64,000 nt of DNA from Ramlibacter sp. Its GTDB lineage: Bacteria > Pseudomonadota > Gammaproteobacteria > Burkholderiales > Burkholderiaceae_C. Numbering within the stretch: the stretch's first letter is position 1; each line of letters opens with the position of its first letter. The stretch covers positions 124,001 through 188,000 of the forward strand of contig JAHBZN010000003.1 in NCBI GenBank assembly GCA_019635415.1, given 5' to 3'. Both the position numbers and the translations under genes were made by a program. Shown here piece by piece: positions 45,091 to 53,944 of this stretch. Below the pieces are notes generated by a model, which saw nothing but the letters and a program-made list of their open reading frames with translations, searched no databases and was not told the DNA's origin.

Positions 45091-46066
45091 CAAGAAAGTC
45101 TGTATCTACGGGGCCGGCGCCATCGGCGGCTGGATCGGCGTGAAGCTCGCGCAGGCCGGTTGCGACGTGAGCGTGGTGGCCCGCGGTGACACACTGGCGG
45201 CCATCCAGGCCCAGGGCCTGCGGCTGCAGCAGGGCGAGGAGACGCTCGCCGTGCCCGTGCGGGCCAGCGCCAGCCCGGCCGAGCTGGGCCCACAGGACCT
45301 GGTGATCGTGGCGGTCAAGGCGCCGGCGATGGCCGCCGTGGCCGGCGCCATCGCCCCGTTGCTGGGCCCCGAGACGATGGTGCTCACGGCCATGAACGGC
45401 GTACCGTGGTGGTTCTTCGAGGGATTTGGCGGCGCGCTCGCGGGCACGCGGCTCAAGGCGGTCGACCCCCAGGGGGCCATTGCGAGCGCCATTCCCGGGC
45501 GCCACATCGTCGGCTGCGTGGTGCACGCGAGCTGCTCGCTCCACGGGCCGGGGTTTGTGAAGCACCACTTTGGCAACCGGCTGATCGTGGGCGAACCCTC
45601 GGGCGACAAGACGGCGCGCGTGCAGCAGCTGGTGGCGCTGCTCACGCAGGCCGGCCACGAGACGGTGCTGTCGGAGCAGATCCAGAAGGACACCTGGTAC
45701 AAGCTCTGGGGCAACATGACGGTCAATCCCGTGAGCGCCATGACGGGCGCCACCACGGACCTGATCCTCAACGACGACCTGGTGCGCGGGTTCATCTCCA
45801 GCGTGATGCTCGAAGCCCGCGAGATCGGCGCCCGCATCGGCATCCCGATTGCCGAGCAGCCCGAGGACCGGCACCAGATGACGCGCAAGCTCGGCGCCTT
45901 CAAGACCTCGATGCTGCAGGACGTGGAAGCCGGCAAGGCCGTGGAACTGGATGCGCTGGTCACCGTGGTCCGGGAGCTGGGCGCGCTCACCGGGGTAGCC
46001 ACACCTTTTACTGACGCCCTGCTCGGCCTGAGCCGCCTGCATGCAAGGGTTCGTGGCCTGTATTAG
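45086..46066 (+). CDS. 2-dehydropantoate 2-reductase family protein
   Basis: The 326-residue NADP-dependent reductase of the PanE/ApbA family has the Rossmann motif IYGAGAIGG at residues about 7-15 and a catalytic Lys in KDTWYKLWGNMTVNPVSAMT near residue 205. PanE makes pantoate from ketopantoate. Paralogues in catabolic clusters often act on other substrates, and this one sits in one. The TTG at 45086 has a well-placed GGAG and gives the usual family opening; an ATG at 45056 adds ten residues coded by a repeat. Confidence 0.85.
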   Translation: MIKKVCIYGAGAIGGWIGVKLAQAGCDVSVVARGDTLAAIQAQGLRLQQGEETLAVPVRASASPAELGPQDLVIVAVKAPAMAAVAGAIAPLLGPETMVLTAMNGVPWWFFEGFGGALAGTRLKAVDPQGAIASAIPGRHIVGCVVHASCSLHGPGFVKHHFGNRLIVGEPSGDKTARVQQLVALLTQAGHETVLSEQIQKDTWYKLWGNMTVNPVSAMTGATTDLILNDDLVRGFISSVMLEAREIGARIGIPIAEQPEDRHQMTRKLGAFKTSMLQDVEAGKAVELDALVTVVRELGALTGVATPFTDALLGLSRLHARVRGLY

Positions 46067-46100
46067 CATCACCCCCGCGCTTGTCACTTCGTGTGCGGCG

Positions 46101-46135
46101 CTGCCCCCAAGAGGGCCTTCGCGCCCTGGGGCGGC
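46101..46135. repeat. REP-like hairpin
   Basis: GCCCC (46103-46107) pairs with GGGGC (46128-46132), and AGGGC (46112-46116) pairs with GCCCT (46123-46127), with a bulge between the stems. The surrounding wording (cttcgtgtgcggcgctgcccc) resembles a short repeat that I recall as common between genes in Comamonadaceae. It lies in the 99-bp gap before an EamA gene. Confidence 0.5.
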
Positions 46136-46165
46136 CCGGCGCCGCTGCCTACTGCTCTCTAGACC

Positions 46166-47068
46166 ATGACTCAAACCCGGGCGCTGAGCGGCGCCGCTTT
46201 CGCCACGCTCCTGCTGATCGCCCTGATGATGGGCGCCAACCATGTGGCGGCCCGCATCGCCTTCAACCACGGCGTCGACGTGGCCACGGCCGTGGTGTTC
46301 CGCAGCACGGTCACGGCGCTGGTCATCGTCACCCTGCTGGCCGTCCAGGGCGTGCGCGTGCGCTTCACGGCGCGCCACAAGCGCATGCTGCCGGTCATCG
46401 GCCTGCTGGTGGGCGTGCAAAGCCTGTGCCTGTACTCTGCCGTGGCACGCCTGCCGGTGGCACTGGCCCTGCTGGCGTTCAACACCTACCCGCTGTGGAC
46501 CGCGCTGTGGTCGGCCATCGTCTACCGCCAGCGGCCCGAGCGCGCGATGGTGATCGCCATGCCGGTCATCCTGGCCGGCCTGGCGCTGGCGCTGGACGTG
46601 CTGGGCGCTGCCTCGGGCCTGGGCGCCGCGGGCCAGTGGGGGCGCATCGGCGTGGGCGTGGCCTTCGCCTTGGCCGCGGCCGCCACGTTTGGCCTGGCAC
46701 TGGTGCTCACGCAACACGAAGCGGGCGACGTCGACGGCCGGGTGCGCACCGCCACCACCATGACCATGGCTGGCCTGGTGGCGCTGGCCACCATCGGCGT
46801 GCAGGGGGGCTTCCATCTGCCCGACGCGGCAGCCGGCTGGGGTGGCCTGGCCGCCCTGACCTTTCTCTACGGTACCGCCTTCACCATCATGTTCACCGTG
46901 CTGCCCAAGCTCGGCGTGGTGGGCAACTCGGCCATCATGAATGTGGAGCCGGTGTTCGCGCTGGTGCTGGCCTGGCTGATCCTGGGCCAGGCCATCGCCC
47001 CGATCCAGGTCGTGGGCGCGCTGGTGGTGGTGGGCGCCGTGATGACGCTGGGGCTGCGCAAGCGCTGA
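46166..47068 (+). CDS. EamA-type exporter (3 of 4)
   Basis: The 300-residue membrane protein has ten hydrophobic segments in two EamA repeats (LLLIALMMGANHVAARIAFNHGVD at the start, ALTFLYGTAFTIMFTVLPKLGVVGNSAIMNVEPVFALVLAWLILG near the end). It should be an inner-membrane metabolite exporter. The ATG at 46166 follows a short hairpin repeat, which probably separates it from the catabolic genes upstream. Its stop touches the stop of the convergent alr gene. Substrate unknown. Confidence 0.88.
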   Translation: MTQTRALSGAAFATLLLIALMMGANHVAARIAFNHGVDVATAVVFRSTVTALVIVTLLAVQGVRVRFTARHKRMLPVIGLLVGVQSLCLYSAVARLPVALALLAFNTYPLWTALWSAIVYRQRPERAMVIAMPVILAGLALALDVLGAASGLGAAGQWGRIGVGVAFALAAAATFGLALVLTQHEAGDVDGRVRTATTMTMAGLVALATIGVQGGFHLPDAAAGWGGLAALTFLYGTAFTIMFTVLPKLGVVGNSAIMNVEPVFALVLAWLILGQAIAPIQVVGALVVVGAVMTLGLRKR

Positions 47069-48166
47069 TCAGTCGCCGGTGACCACCGGCACACGCGGCG
47101 CCAGCGCGCACATCAGCTCGTAGCCCACGGTGCCCGCGGCCTGCGCGACCTCGTCGATCGGCAGCATGGTGCCGCCCGTGGCGCCGCCCCACAGCGTGAC
47201 CTCGCTGCCCAGCCCCGCACCAGGCACCGGCGCGAGGTCCACCGTGATCATGTCCATGCTCACGCGCCCGACCATGCGGGTGCGCACGCCGTCGACCAGC
47301 ACCGGCGTGCCCGTGGTGCAGTGGCGGGGATAGCCGTCGGCATAGCCACAAGCCACCACGCCAATGCGCATCGGCGCGTCGGCGGTGAAGCTCGATCCAT
47401 AGCCCACGGTGTCGCCGGGCTTCAAATCCTGCACGCCGATCAGCCGACTGGCCAGCGTCATGGTGCGCTGCAGGCCCCAGTGGGCGGCGCTGTGTTCAGG
47501 GAAGTCCGGCGCACTGCCGTAGATCGCGATGCCGGGGCGCAGCCAGTCGGCGCGCACGTCGGCCGCGCGCGCGTGGCGCAGCGTGGCCGCGCTGTTGGCC
47601 ACCGACCGCTCGCCGGGCAGGTCGCGCGTCGTTTCGGAGAACACCTTCATCTGGTGGGCAATGCCACGCGCGCCGTCGGCGTCGCTGAAGTGCGTCATCA
47701 GGGAAATCTCGTCCACCTGCGGCAAGGCGTTCAGGCGCGTCCACGCACTGCGGTAGGCCGACGGCGCGAAGCCCAGACGGTTCATGCCCGAGTTCATCTT
47801 CAGGAAGACGCGGTGCGGCTGGTGCGTCTTGTGGACCGCGAGCATGTCGATCTGCGCCTCGCAGTGCACTGCGTGCCAGAGGCCGAGGCGCGAGCACAGT
47901 TCGAGGTCGCGCGGCTCGAAGACCCCTTCGAGCAGCAGGATGGGGCCGCGCCAGCCGAGCGCACGCACGCGCTCGGCCTCGGCCATGTCGAGCAGTGCAA
48001 AGCCGTCCACGCCGCGCAGCCCCTCGTAAACGCGCTCGATGCCGTGGCCGTAGGCATTGGCCTTGACCACGCCCCAGACCCGGGCGTCGGGCGCCGCGGC
48101 GCGGACCTGCGCCAGGTTGTGGCGCAGGGCTTCGGTGTGGATGGTGGCCTGGATCGGACGGGGCAT
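47069..48166 (-). CDS. alr: Alanine racemase
   Basis: The 365-residue PLP enzyme supplies D-alanine for peptidoglycan. Lys35 in [10 protein letters not shown] binds PLP, and [10 protein letters not shown] near residue 260 carries the catalytic Tyr. The sequence [26 protein letters not shown] is typical. The start at 48166 matches [22 protein letters not shown]. It is divergent from lplT with a 132-bp gap. Alr and DadX cannot be told apart from sequence alone. Confidence 0.95.
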   Translation of the reverse strand: MPRPIQATIHTEALRHNLAQVRAAAPDARVWGVVKANAYGHGIERVYEGLRGVDGFALLDMAEAERVRALGWRGPILLLEGVFEPRDLELCSRLGLWHAVHCEAQIDMLAVHKTHQPHRVFLKMNSGMNRLGFAPSAYRSAWTRLNALPQVDEISLMTHFSDADGARGIAHQMKVFSETTRDLPGERSVANSAATLRHARAADVRADWLRPGIAIYGSAPDFPEHSAAHWGLQRTMTLASRLIGVQDLKPGDTVGYGSSFTADAPMRIGVVACGYADGYPRHCTTGTPVLVDGVRTRMVGRVSMDMITVDLAPVPGAGLGSEVTLWGGATGGTMLPIDEVAQAAGTVGYELMCALAPRVPVVTGD

Positions 48167-48298
48167 GGAGGTCGCTCTTTTGCAGTGAACTGTCAAGCGG
48201 ATTTTGTCATTACCCGCCGTGATATAACGCCCTGTCGTCAGGAGACAGCCCTTATATTGCCCGGCATTAGTTCACCGAATGCCCCAGCCAGACACTCG

Positions 48299-49582
48299 AT
48301 GAAGCGCGGTTTTTACACCATCATGTCGGCCCAGTTTTTCTCGTCACTGGCCGACAACGCGCTTTTCGTCGCGGCCGTTGAACTGCTGAGGACGAGTGGC
48401 GGCGCCGAATGGCAGCGCGCGGCGCTGGTGCCGATGTTCGCGCTGTTCTATGTGATCCTCGCGCCCTTCGTCGGGGCCTTTGCCGATGCCTTGCCCAAGG
48501 GCAAGGTCATGTTCGTCAGCAACGCCATCAAGGTGGTGGGCTGCCTGATGATGCTGTTCGGCGGCCACCCGCTGCTGTCTTTCGCCGTGGTGGGCCTGGG
48601 TGCCGCGGCCTATTCGCCCGCCAAGTACGGCATCCTGACCGAGCTGCTGCCGGCGTCCCAGCTGGTCAAGGCCAATGGCTGGATCGAAGGGCTGACCATC
48701 GCCTCCATCATCCTGGGCATCCTGCTGGGCGGGCAGCTCGTGGGGCACGCCGTGTCCAGCCACCTGTTGTCGTTCGACCTGCCGTTCATCGACACCAACA
48801 TCGACACCCCGCCCGAGGCCGCCATCAGCGTGCTGATCTTCGTCTATGCGCTGGCCGCCTGGTTCAACACGCGGATCCCGCACACGGGCGTGGAGATGCG
48901 CCCCATGCCGAGCAATCCGCTGGAGCTGGTCCCGGATTTCTGGACCTGCAACTCGCGCCTGTGGCGCGACAAGCTGGGCCAGATCTCGCTGGCCACCACC
49001 ACGCTGTTCTGGGGCGTGAGCGGCAACCTGCGCTACATCATTCTGGCCTGGAGCGCGGCGGCCCTGGGCTACAGCACCACCCAGGCCTCCTCACTGTCGG
49101 GTGTGGTGGCCATCGGCACGGCCGTGGGTGCGGTGCTGGCGTCGCTGCGCATGAAGCTGGACACCGCCACGCGCGTGATCCCGCTGGGCATCGGCATGGG
49201 CCTGCTGGTGATTTTCATGAACTTCATCAGCAATGTCTGGGTGGCGGCGCCCTTCCTCATCCTGCTGGGCGGGCTCGGCGGCTTCCTGGTGGTGCCGATG
49301 AACGCGCTGCTTCAGCACCGCGGGCACAACCTCATGGGCGCCGGCCGCTCCATCGCGGTCCAGAACTTCAACGAGCAGGCCTGCATCCTCGGGCTGGGCG
49401 CGTTCTACAGCCTGTCCACTGGCATGGGGCTGTCGGCGTTCGGGGCGATCACGGCCTTTGGCGTGCTGGTGGCGGGCTTCATGTGGCTGATCCGGCGCTG
49501 GCACGCATCCAACTGCCAGAAGCACCGGGCCGAAGTCGAGCACCTGCTGGAGGTCGCGCGCCACGACAACCTGCACGGCTGA
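48299..49582 (+). CDS. lplT: Lysophospholipid transporter LplT
   Basis: The 427-residue MFS protein opens with KRGFYTIMSAQFFSSLADNALFVAAVELL, the LplT signature. It contains GAAAYSPAKYGILTELLPASQLVKANGWIEGLTI. LplT flips lysophosphatidylethanolamine across the inner membrane for re-acylation. In E. coli it pairs with aas; no acyltransferase gene is adjacent here. The start is the ATG at 48299. It is divergent from alr and followed 9 bp later by an EamA gene, likely in one operon. Confidence 0.93.
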   Translation: MKRGFYTIMSAQFFSSLADNALFVAAVELLRTSGGAEWQRAALVPMFALFYVILAPFVGAFADALPKGKVMFVSNAIKVVGCLMMLFGGHPLLSFAVVGLGAAAYSPAKYGILTELLPASQLVKANGWIEGLTIASIILGILLGGQLVGHAVSSHLLSFDLPFIDTNIDTPPEAAISVLIFVYALAAWFNTRIPHTGVEMRPMPSNPLELVPDFWTCNSRLWRDKLGQISLATTTLFWGVSGNLRYIILAWSAAALGYSTTQASSLSGVVAIGTAVGAVLASLRMKLDTATRVIPLGIGMGLLVIFMNFISNVWVAAPFLILLGGLGGFLVVPMNALLQHRGHNLMGAGRSIAVQNFNEQACILGLGAFYSLSTGMGLSAFGAITAFGVLVAGFMWLIRRWHASNCQKHRAEVEHLLEVARHDNLHG

Positions 49583-49591
49583 GCCGGCACC

Positions 49592-50479
49592 ATGCAGCCG
49601 CTCCTGCCTGCTCTGGCGTTGATGTTCAACGCGCTCGTCTGGGGCCTGTCGTGGTGGCCGTTGCGCGCGCTGGGGCAACACGGCTTGCACGCCCTCTGGG
49701 CCACGGCCCTGATCTACAGCTTTTCGCTGCTGTGCCTGCTGCTTGCGCGGCCGGGTGCTGCCCGCGCCTTCTGGAGCCATCCGCCGCTGTGGCTGCTGGC
49801 GGCGGCGGCCGGGCTCACCAACGTCGGCTTCAACTGGGCCGTGACAGTGGGCGACGTGGTGCGCGTCGTGCTGCTGTTCTATCTCATGCCCGCCTGGAGC
49901 GTGCTGCTGGCCTGGCCGCTGCTGGGCGAAAAGCCCACGGGTGGGGCGCTGCTGCGGCTGGCACTGGCCCTGACCGGCGTCGCCGTGGTGCTGAAGACCG
50001 GCGACACCCCCTGGCCCGTCCCGGAGAGCCTGGCCGACGGGCTGGCGCTGTTGGGTGGATTCAGCTTCGCGCTCACCAACATCCTGCTGCTGCGGCTGAA
50101 CCGTTTCCCGGCCCCGTCACGCGTGCTGGCCATGTTTGCCGGCGGAGCGCTGATGTCCACGCTGACCGCCGCCACCGGCATGGCCCACGGCCTGGTGACG
50201 GCGCCCCCCGCGCCCGCGGCACCCTGGCTGGCCATGGCGCTGGGCCTGAGCCTGACCTTCCTGCTCGGCAACCTGTGCCTGCAGTACGGTGCCTCCCGCC
50301 TGGCGGCACAGACCACGGCCCTGGTCATGCTGTCGGAAGTGGTGTTCGCCAGCGTGTCGTCGGTGGTTGGCGGCTCCGCCCAGCTCAGCGCGCGCACGCT
50401 GCTGGGCGGCGCACTGATCGTGCTGGCGGCGGGGTGGTCGGCCTGGCCCGCGCGGCCCGGGCCGCGTGAACCGGCCTGA
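49592..50479 (+). CDS. EamA-type exporter (4 of 4)
   Basis: The 295-residue protein has ten hydrophobic segments and the EamA opening ALALMFNALVWGLSWWPLRALGQHGLHALWAT. It is an inner-membrane drug/metabolite transporter. It starts 9 bp after lplT and is probably cotranscribed. The C-terminus ends in a short Pro/Arg-rich tail. Substrate unknown. Confidence 0.88.
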   Translation: MQPLLPALALMFNALVWGLSWWPLRALGQHGLHALWATALIYSFSLLCLLLARPGAARAFWSHPPLWLLAAAAGLTNVGFNWAVTVGDVVRVVLLFYLMPAWSVLLAWPLLGEKPTGGALLRLALALTGVAVVLKTGDTPWPVPESLADGLALLGGFSFALTNILLLRLNRFPAPSRVLAMFAGGALMSTLTAATGMAHGLVTAPPAPAAPWLAMALGLSLTFLLGNLCLQYGASRLAAQTTALVMLSEVVFASVSSVVGGSAQLSARTLLGGALIVLAAGWSAWPARPGPREPA

Positions 50480-50560
50480 CGCCGGCGTGCGGGCAGGCCC
50501 ACGCGGTGTGGTGCCTTGCCGGCCGTGGTACCGTTCCGGGCACGGCCTCTGGAGAATCCC

Positions 50561-51046
50561 ATGACCACGGTGTACGACTTTGAAGCCACGAAGATCGATG
50601 GCAAGCGCGTCAAGCTCGGCAAATACAAGGGCCAGGCCCTCCTGATCGTGAACACGGCGAGCGCCTGCGGCTTCACGCCGCAGTTCGGCGGGCTGGAGGA
50701 GCTGCACCAGACCTACGGCAAGAAGGGCCTGGTGGTGCTGGGCTTTCCGTGCAACCAGTTCGGCGCCCAGGATCCGGGCAGCAATGACGAGATCGCCGGC
50801 TTCTGCCAGCTCAACTACGGTGTGAGCTTTCCGATGATGGCCAAGATCGACGTCAATGGCGCCGGCGCCGATCCGCTGTACCAGTGGCTGTGCGACGAGG
50901 CCCCCGGCCTGCTGGGCAGCAAGACCATCAAGTGGAACTTCACCAAATTCCTGATCGGCAAGGACGGGCAGGTCCTCAAGCGCTTCGCGCCGCAGGATGC
51001 GCCGGCTGCGCTGGCGGCGGACATCGAGGCCGCGCTGGCGGCCTGA
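50561..51046 (+). CDS. Glutathione peroxidase (GPx/BtuE family)
   Basis: The 161-residue thiol peroxidase has peroxidatic Cys36 in NTASACGFTPQFGGLEELH, the GFPCNQFG motif near residues 66-73 and WNFTKF near residue 127. Cys replaces the selenocysteine of animal enzymes, as usual in bacteria. It reduces hydroperoxides in the cytoplasm, often with thioredoxin. GGAGA precedes the ATG at 50561 by 7 bases. Confidence 0.94.
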   Translation: MTTVYDFEATKIDGKRVKLGKYKGQALLIVNTASACGFTPQFGGLEELHQTYGKKGLVVLGFPCNQFGAQDPGSNDEIAGFCQLNYGVSFPMMAKIDVNGAGADPLYQWLCDEAPGLLGSKTIKWNFTKFLIGKDGQVLKRFAPQDAPAALAADIEAALAA

Positions 51047-51052
51047 CGGCGT

Positions 51053-51763
51053 TCAGCAGGCCCAGCCCTGCTCGCGCGCCCGCGCCTCGTCCAGCCGCAC
51101 GAGGTCGGCCAGTGTGCGGCCCGGCTCGTCGCGGAAGCGCTCGTCGAGCCGCCGCACATAGGTGACGCGATCGATCCGGAAGCTGCGGAAATCCTCGCGC
51201 GTCTCGCACCAGGCCGCCAGCGTCCAGACCTTGCCCCAGTAGAAGCAGCCCAGCGGGCGAAGCGTGCGCTCGCTGGCCTTGTCACTGAGGTCGCGGTACT
51301 GGATGAACACCTTGCAGCGCGCCTGCACGGCCTCGCGCAGGGTCTGCAGGGTGCGCTGGGCCGGCGGACCCAGGCCACCGCCGGGCGCGAACACCGCCAG
51401 CGCCTCGGCGGCCGCGCGCGCGTCGCCCGGCAGCACCGACATGATCTTGCCCAGCGCATCCTGCGCGCTCTGGGCGAGGGCCGGGTCCAGCCAGACCTGC
51501 GCGACACGTACCGAGGCCACCAGCGCCTTGGCTTCGTCCTGCGTGAACATCATGGGTGGCAGGTCGAAGCCCGCGCCCAGGCGGTAGCCCACGCCGGCCT
51601 CGCCCTCGATCGGCACGCCCTGGTGCTGCAGGTCGGCCACGTCGCGGTAGATGGTGCGCTCGGACACTTCCATGCGCTGGGCCAGAAAGGCAGCCGTGGT
51701 CAGGCGCCGCCCGCGAATGAGCTGGATGATGTGGAACAGGCGGTCGGCGCGGCGCATGGTCAT
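51053..51763 (-). CDS. YafY-type HTH/WYL transcriptional regulator
   Basis: The 236-residue protein has a DeoR-like N-terminal helix-turn-helix (RADRLFHIIQLIRGRRLTTAAFLAQRMEVSERTIYRDVADLQHQG). A WYL domain follows (KVFIQYRDLSDKASERTLRPLGCFYWGKVWTLAAWCETREDFRSFRIDRV). WYL domains sense nucleic-acid-like ligands. It is convergent with the peroxidase gene. Targets unknown; a start at either Met1 or Met3 is possible. Confidence 0.93.
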   Translation of the reverse strand: MTMRRADRLFHIIQLIRGRRLTTAAFLAQRMEVSERTIYRDVADLQHQGVPIEGEAGVGYRLGAGFDLPPMMFTQDEAKALVASVRVAQVWLDPALAQSAQDALGKIMSVLPGDARAAAEALAVFAPGGGLGPPAQRTLQTLREAVQARCKVFIQYRDLSDKASERTLRPLGCFYWGKVWTLAAWCETREDFRSFRIDRVTYVRRLDERFRDEPGRTLADLVRLDEARAREQGWAC

Positions 51764-51901
51764 GGCGGGAGAAAGATGTGGCGACGAAGCGGCGTGAAGG
51801 CCAGGGGTCTTCCGAGCGACCCTACATTCTGGACCGATCCATGTCAGGCCTTGTCAGGAGGCTTGCCGCGCTGGCCGGCCTGCTGACGAAAGCCGGGGCG
51901 C

Positions 51902-53149
51902 TCAGGCCGCGGCGAGTGCGCTGTCGAGCACCTCGACCCAATGCTTCACCGGCGTGGCCGTGCCGCTTTGCAGGTGCGTGATGCAGCCGATGTTGGCGCT
52001 CACAATGACTTCCGGGTCGAGCGCCGCCAGATGGCCGAGCTTGCGGTCGCGCAGCGGATAGGCCAGCTCGGGCTGCAGCACGCTGTAGGTCCCGGCGGAG
52101 CCGCAGCACAGGTGCGCCTCGTTCAGGGCCACGCGCACGCGAAAGCCCAGGGCGCCCAGGTGCTTCTCCACGCCCCCGCGCAGTTGCTGGCCATGCTGCA
52201 GCGTGCACGGCGGGTGGAAGGCCAGCGACGGGGCCGTCCGCTTCACCCGGTCCACCAGCCCCGGGTCCGCGGCCTGCAGGGCCTCGCTCAGGTCGGCCAG
52301 CAGTTCGCTGAGGTCCCGCGTCAGTGCGCTGATGCGGGCGGCCCGCTCGGCATAGGCCGGGTCGTGGCGCAGCAGGTGGCCGTACTCCTTGACCGTGACA
52401 CCGCAGCCCGACGCATTCATCACGATGGCCTCGACACCGGCCTCCACATGGGGCCACCAGGCATCGACATTGGCGCGCATCTGGGCCAGCCCGCCGTCCT
52501 GGTCGTTGAGGTGGAATTTCACGGCGCCGCAGCACCCGGCCTCGGGCGCGAGCACCGGCTGGATGCCGGCCGCGTCCAGCACGCGCGCGGTGGCGCTGTT
52601 GATGTTGGGCATCATGGCCGGCTGCACGCAACCCGCCAGCATCAGCATGCGGCGTGCATGGCGGGCCGAGGGCCAGGCGCCGGCCTGCTGCGGCGCGGGC
52701 ACCTTGGCCTGGAGGCTGGCGGGCAGCAGGCCGCGCACGGCCTGCCCCAGCTTCATGGCCGGTGCGAACAGCGGCGAAGGCAGGCCCTCCTTGAGCAGCC
52801 AGCGCACCGCACGCTCGGATGCGGGACGCGGCACCTTGGCGTCGACCAGCTTGCGGCCAATGTCCACGAGGTGTCCGTACTGCACCCCGCTGGGGCAGGT
52901 GCTTTCGCAGTTGCGGCAGGTCAGGCAGCGGTCCAGGTGCAACTGGGTGTTGCGCGTGGGCGCCTCCCCTTCGAGCACCTGCTTCATGAGATAGATGCGC
53001 CCGCGCGGACCATCCAGCTCGTCGCCCAGCAGCTGGTAAGTGGGGCAGGTGGCGGTGCAGAAACCGCAATGCACGCATTTGCGCAGGATGGCCTCGGCTT
53101 CCTGGCCCTCCGGAGTGTCGCGGTATTCGGCGGCGAGGTGGGTTTGCAT
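51902..53149 (-). CDS. glcF: Glycolate oxidase iron-sulfur subunit
   Basis: The 415-residue subunit has two 4Fe-4S motifs near the N-terminus (Cys25, 28, 31, 35 in CVHCGFCTATCP, and CLTCRNCESTCP near residue 75). It also has two CCG-type domains (EAGCCGAVKFH, LCCGSAGTYS). With GlcD and GlcE it oxidises glycolate to glyoxylate at the inner membrane. The start at 53149 gives the usual MQTHLAAEYRDTPEG opening. A DUF1275 gene separates it from glcE. Confidence 0.95.
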   Translation of the reverse strand: MQTHLAAEYRDTPEGQEAEAILRKCVHCGFCTATCPTYQLLGDELDGPRGRIYLMKQVLEGEAPTRNTQLHLDRCLTCRNCESTCPSGVQYGHLVDIGRKLVDAKVPRPASERAVRWLLKEGLPSPLFAPAMKLGQAVRGLLPASLQAKVPAPQQAGAWPSARHARRMLMLAGCVQPAMMPNINSATARVLDAAGIQPVLAPEAGCCGAVKFHLNDQDGGLAQMRANVDAWWPHVEAGVEAIVMNASGCGVTVKEYGHLLRHDPAYAERAARISALTRDLSELLADLSEALQAADPGLVDRVKRTAPSLAFHPPCTLQHGQQLRGGVEKHLGALGFRVRVALNEAHLCCGSAGTYSVLQPELAYPLRDRKLGHLAALDPEVIVSANIGCITHLQSGTATPVKHWVEVLDSALAAA

Positions 53150-53153
53150 GCGA

Positions 53154-53939
53154 TCAGGGCCTTTCGGAGACGGGGGCGGCGGTGGCACCCCGGGGTTCGC
53201 GGTGGGCGAACTGCCGCAGGTCACGCAGCAGCGGCGGCAGCGACAGGGCCAGCAGCACCAGGGCCAGCGGCACCACGCTCACAAAGCCCAGGTACTTGAA
53301 GCCAGCGGCTCCGAGCACGCCCCCGGCCAGAAACATGGCCAGCAGCGAGGCGTACAGGCGCAGCTTGGCGCGGTTGGCCCGGACGCGGCTTTCGGCCGGC
53401 AGATCCCCCCGGTTCCAGTACAGCGCCTTGCCCAGCTCGATGCCCAGGTCGGTGATGATGCCGGTCATGTGGGTGGTGCGGATCAGGGCCGAGGACACCT
53501 TGGTCACCAGGGCGTTCTGCAGGCCCATGGTGTACGTCAGCAGCAGGACGGTGAGCGGCACGGCAAACGGCGTCTGCCGGTTCAGGGTCGCGCCGATCAG
53601 GCCGAACACCAGCAGCAGCCCGGCTTCCAGCAGCAGGGGCAGGGCGTAGCTGCTCTGCAGGTGCCGGCGATGGGCCCCGTTGACCAGGATGGCCGTGGTG
53701 GCCGCCCCCAGGAGAAAAAACAGCAGCGCTCCGACGGCGCCCAGCACCAGCGACGCCTGTCCCAGCACGAGGTTGTCGGCCAGCACCGAGACGAAGCCGG
53801 TCATGTGCGAGGTGTAGGAATGCACCACCAGCACCCCGCCGGCATTAATGGCGCCGGCATTCAGCGCCAGCAGCAGGCCGAGCAGCCGGTTGGTGGACTG
53901 CGTGCGATGCCGTCCGGTCAGGTGGCGCAGCCGTCGCAT
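53154..53939 (-). CDS. DUF1275 (YoaK) membrane protein
   Basis: The 261-residue protein has about six hydrophobic segments and the DUF1275 pattern: LLLALNAGAINAGGVLVVHSYTSHMTGFVSVLADNLVLG and YTMGLQNALVTKVSSALIRTTHMTGIITDLGIELG. Function is unknown. It lies between glcE and glcF with gaps of only 5 and 4 bp, so it is cotranscribed with glycolate oxidase genes. A role in the same metabolism is only suggested by position. Confidence 0.9.
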   Translation of the reverse strand: MRRLRHLTGRHRTQSTNRLLGLLLALNAGAINAGGVLVVHSYTSHMTGFVSVLADNLVLGQASLVLGAVGALLFFLLGAATTAILVNGAHRRHLQSSYALPLLLEAGLLLVFGLIGATLNRQTPFAVPLTVLLLTYTMGLQNALVTKVSSALIRTTHMTGIITDLGIELGKALYWNRGDLPAESRVRANRAKLRLYASLLAMFLAGGVLGAAGFKYLGFVSVVPLALVLLALSLPPLLRDLRQFAHREPRGATAAPVSERP

Positions 53940-53944
53940 GCGTG

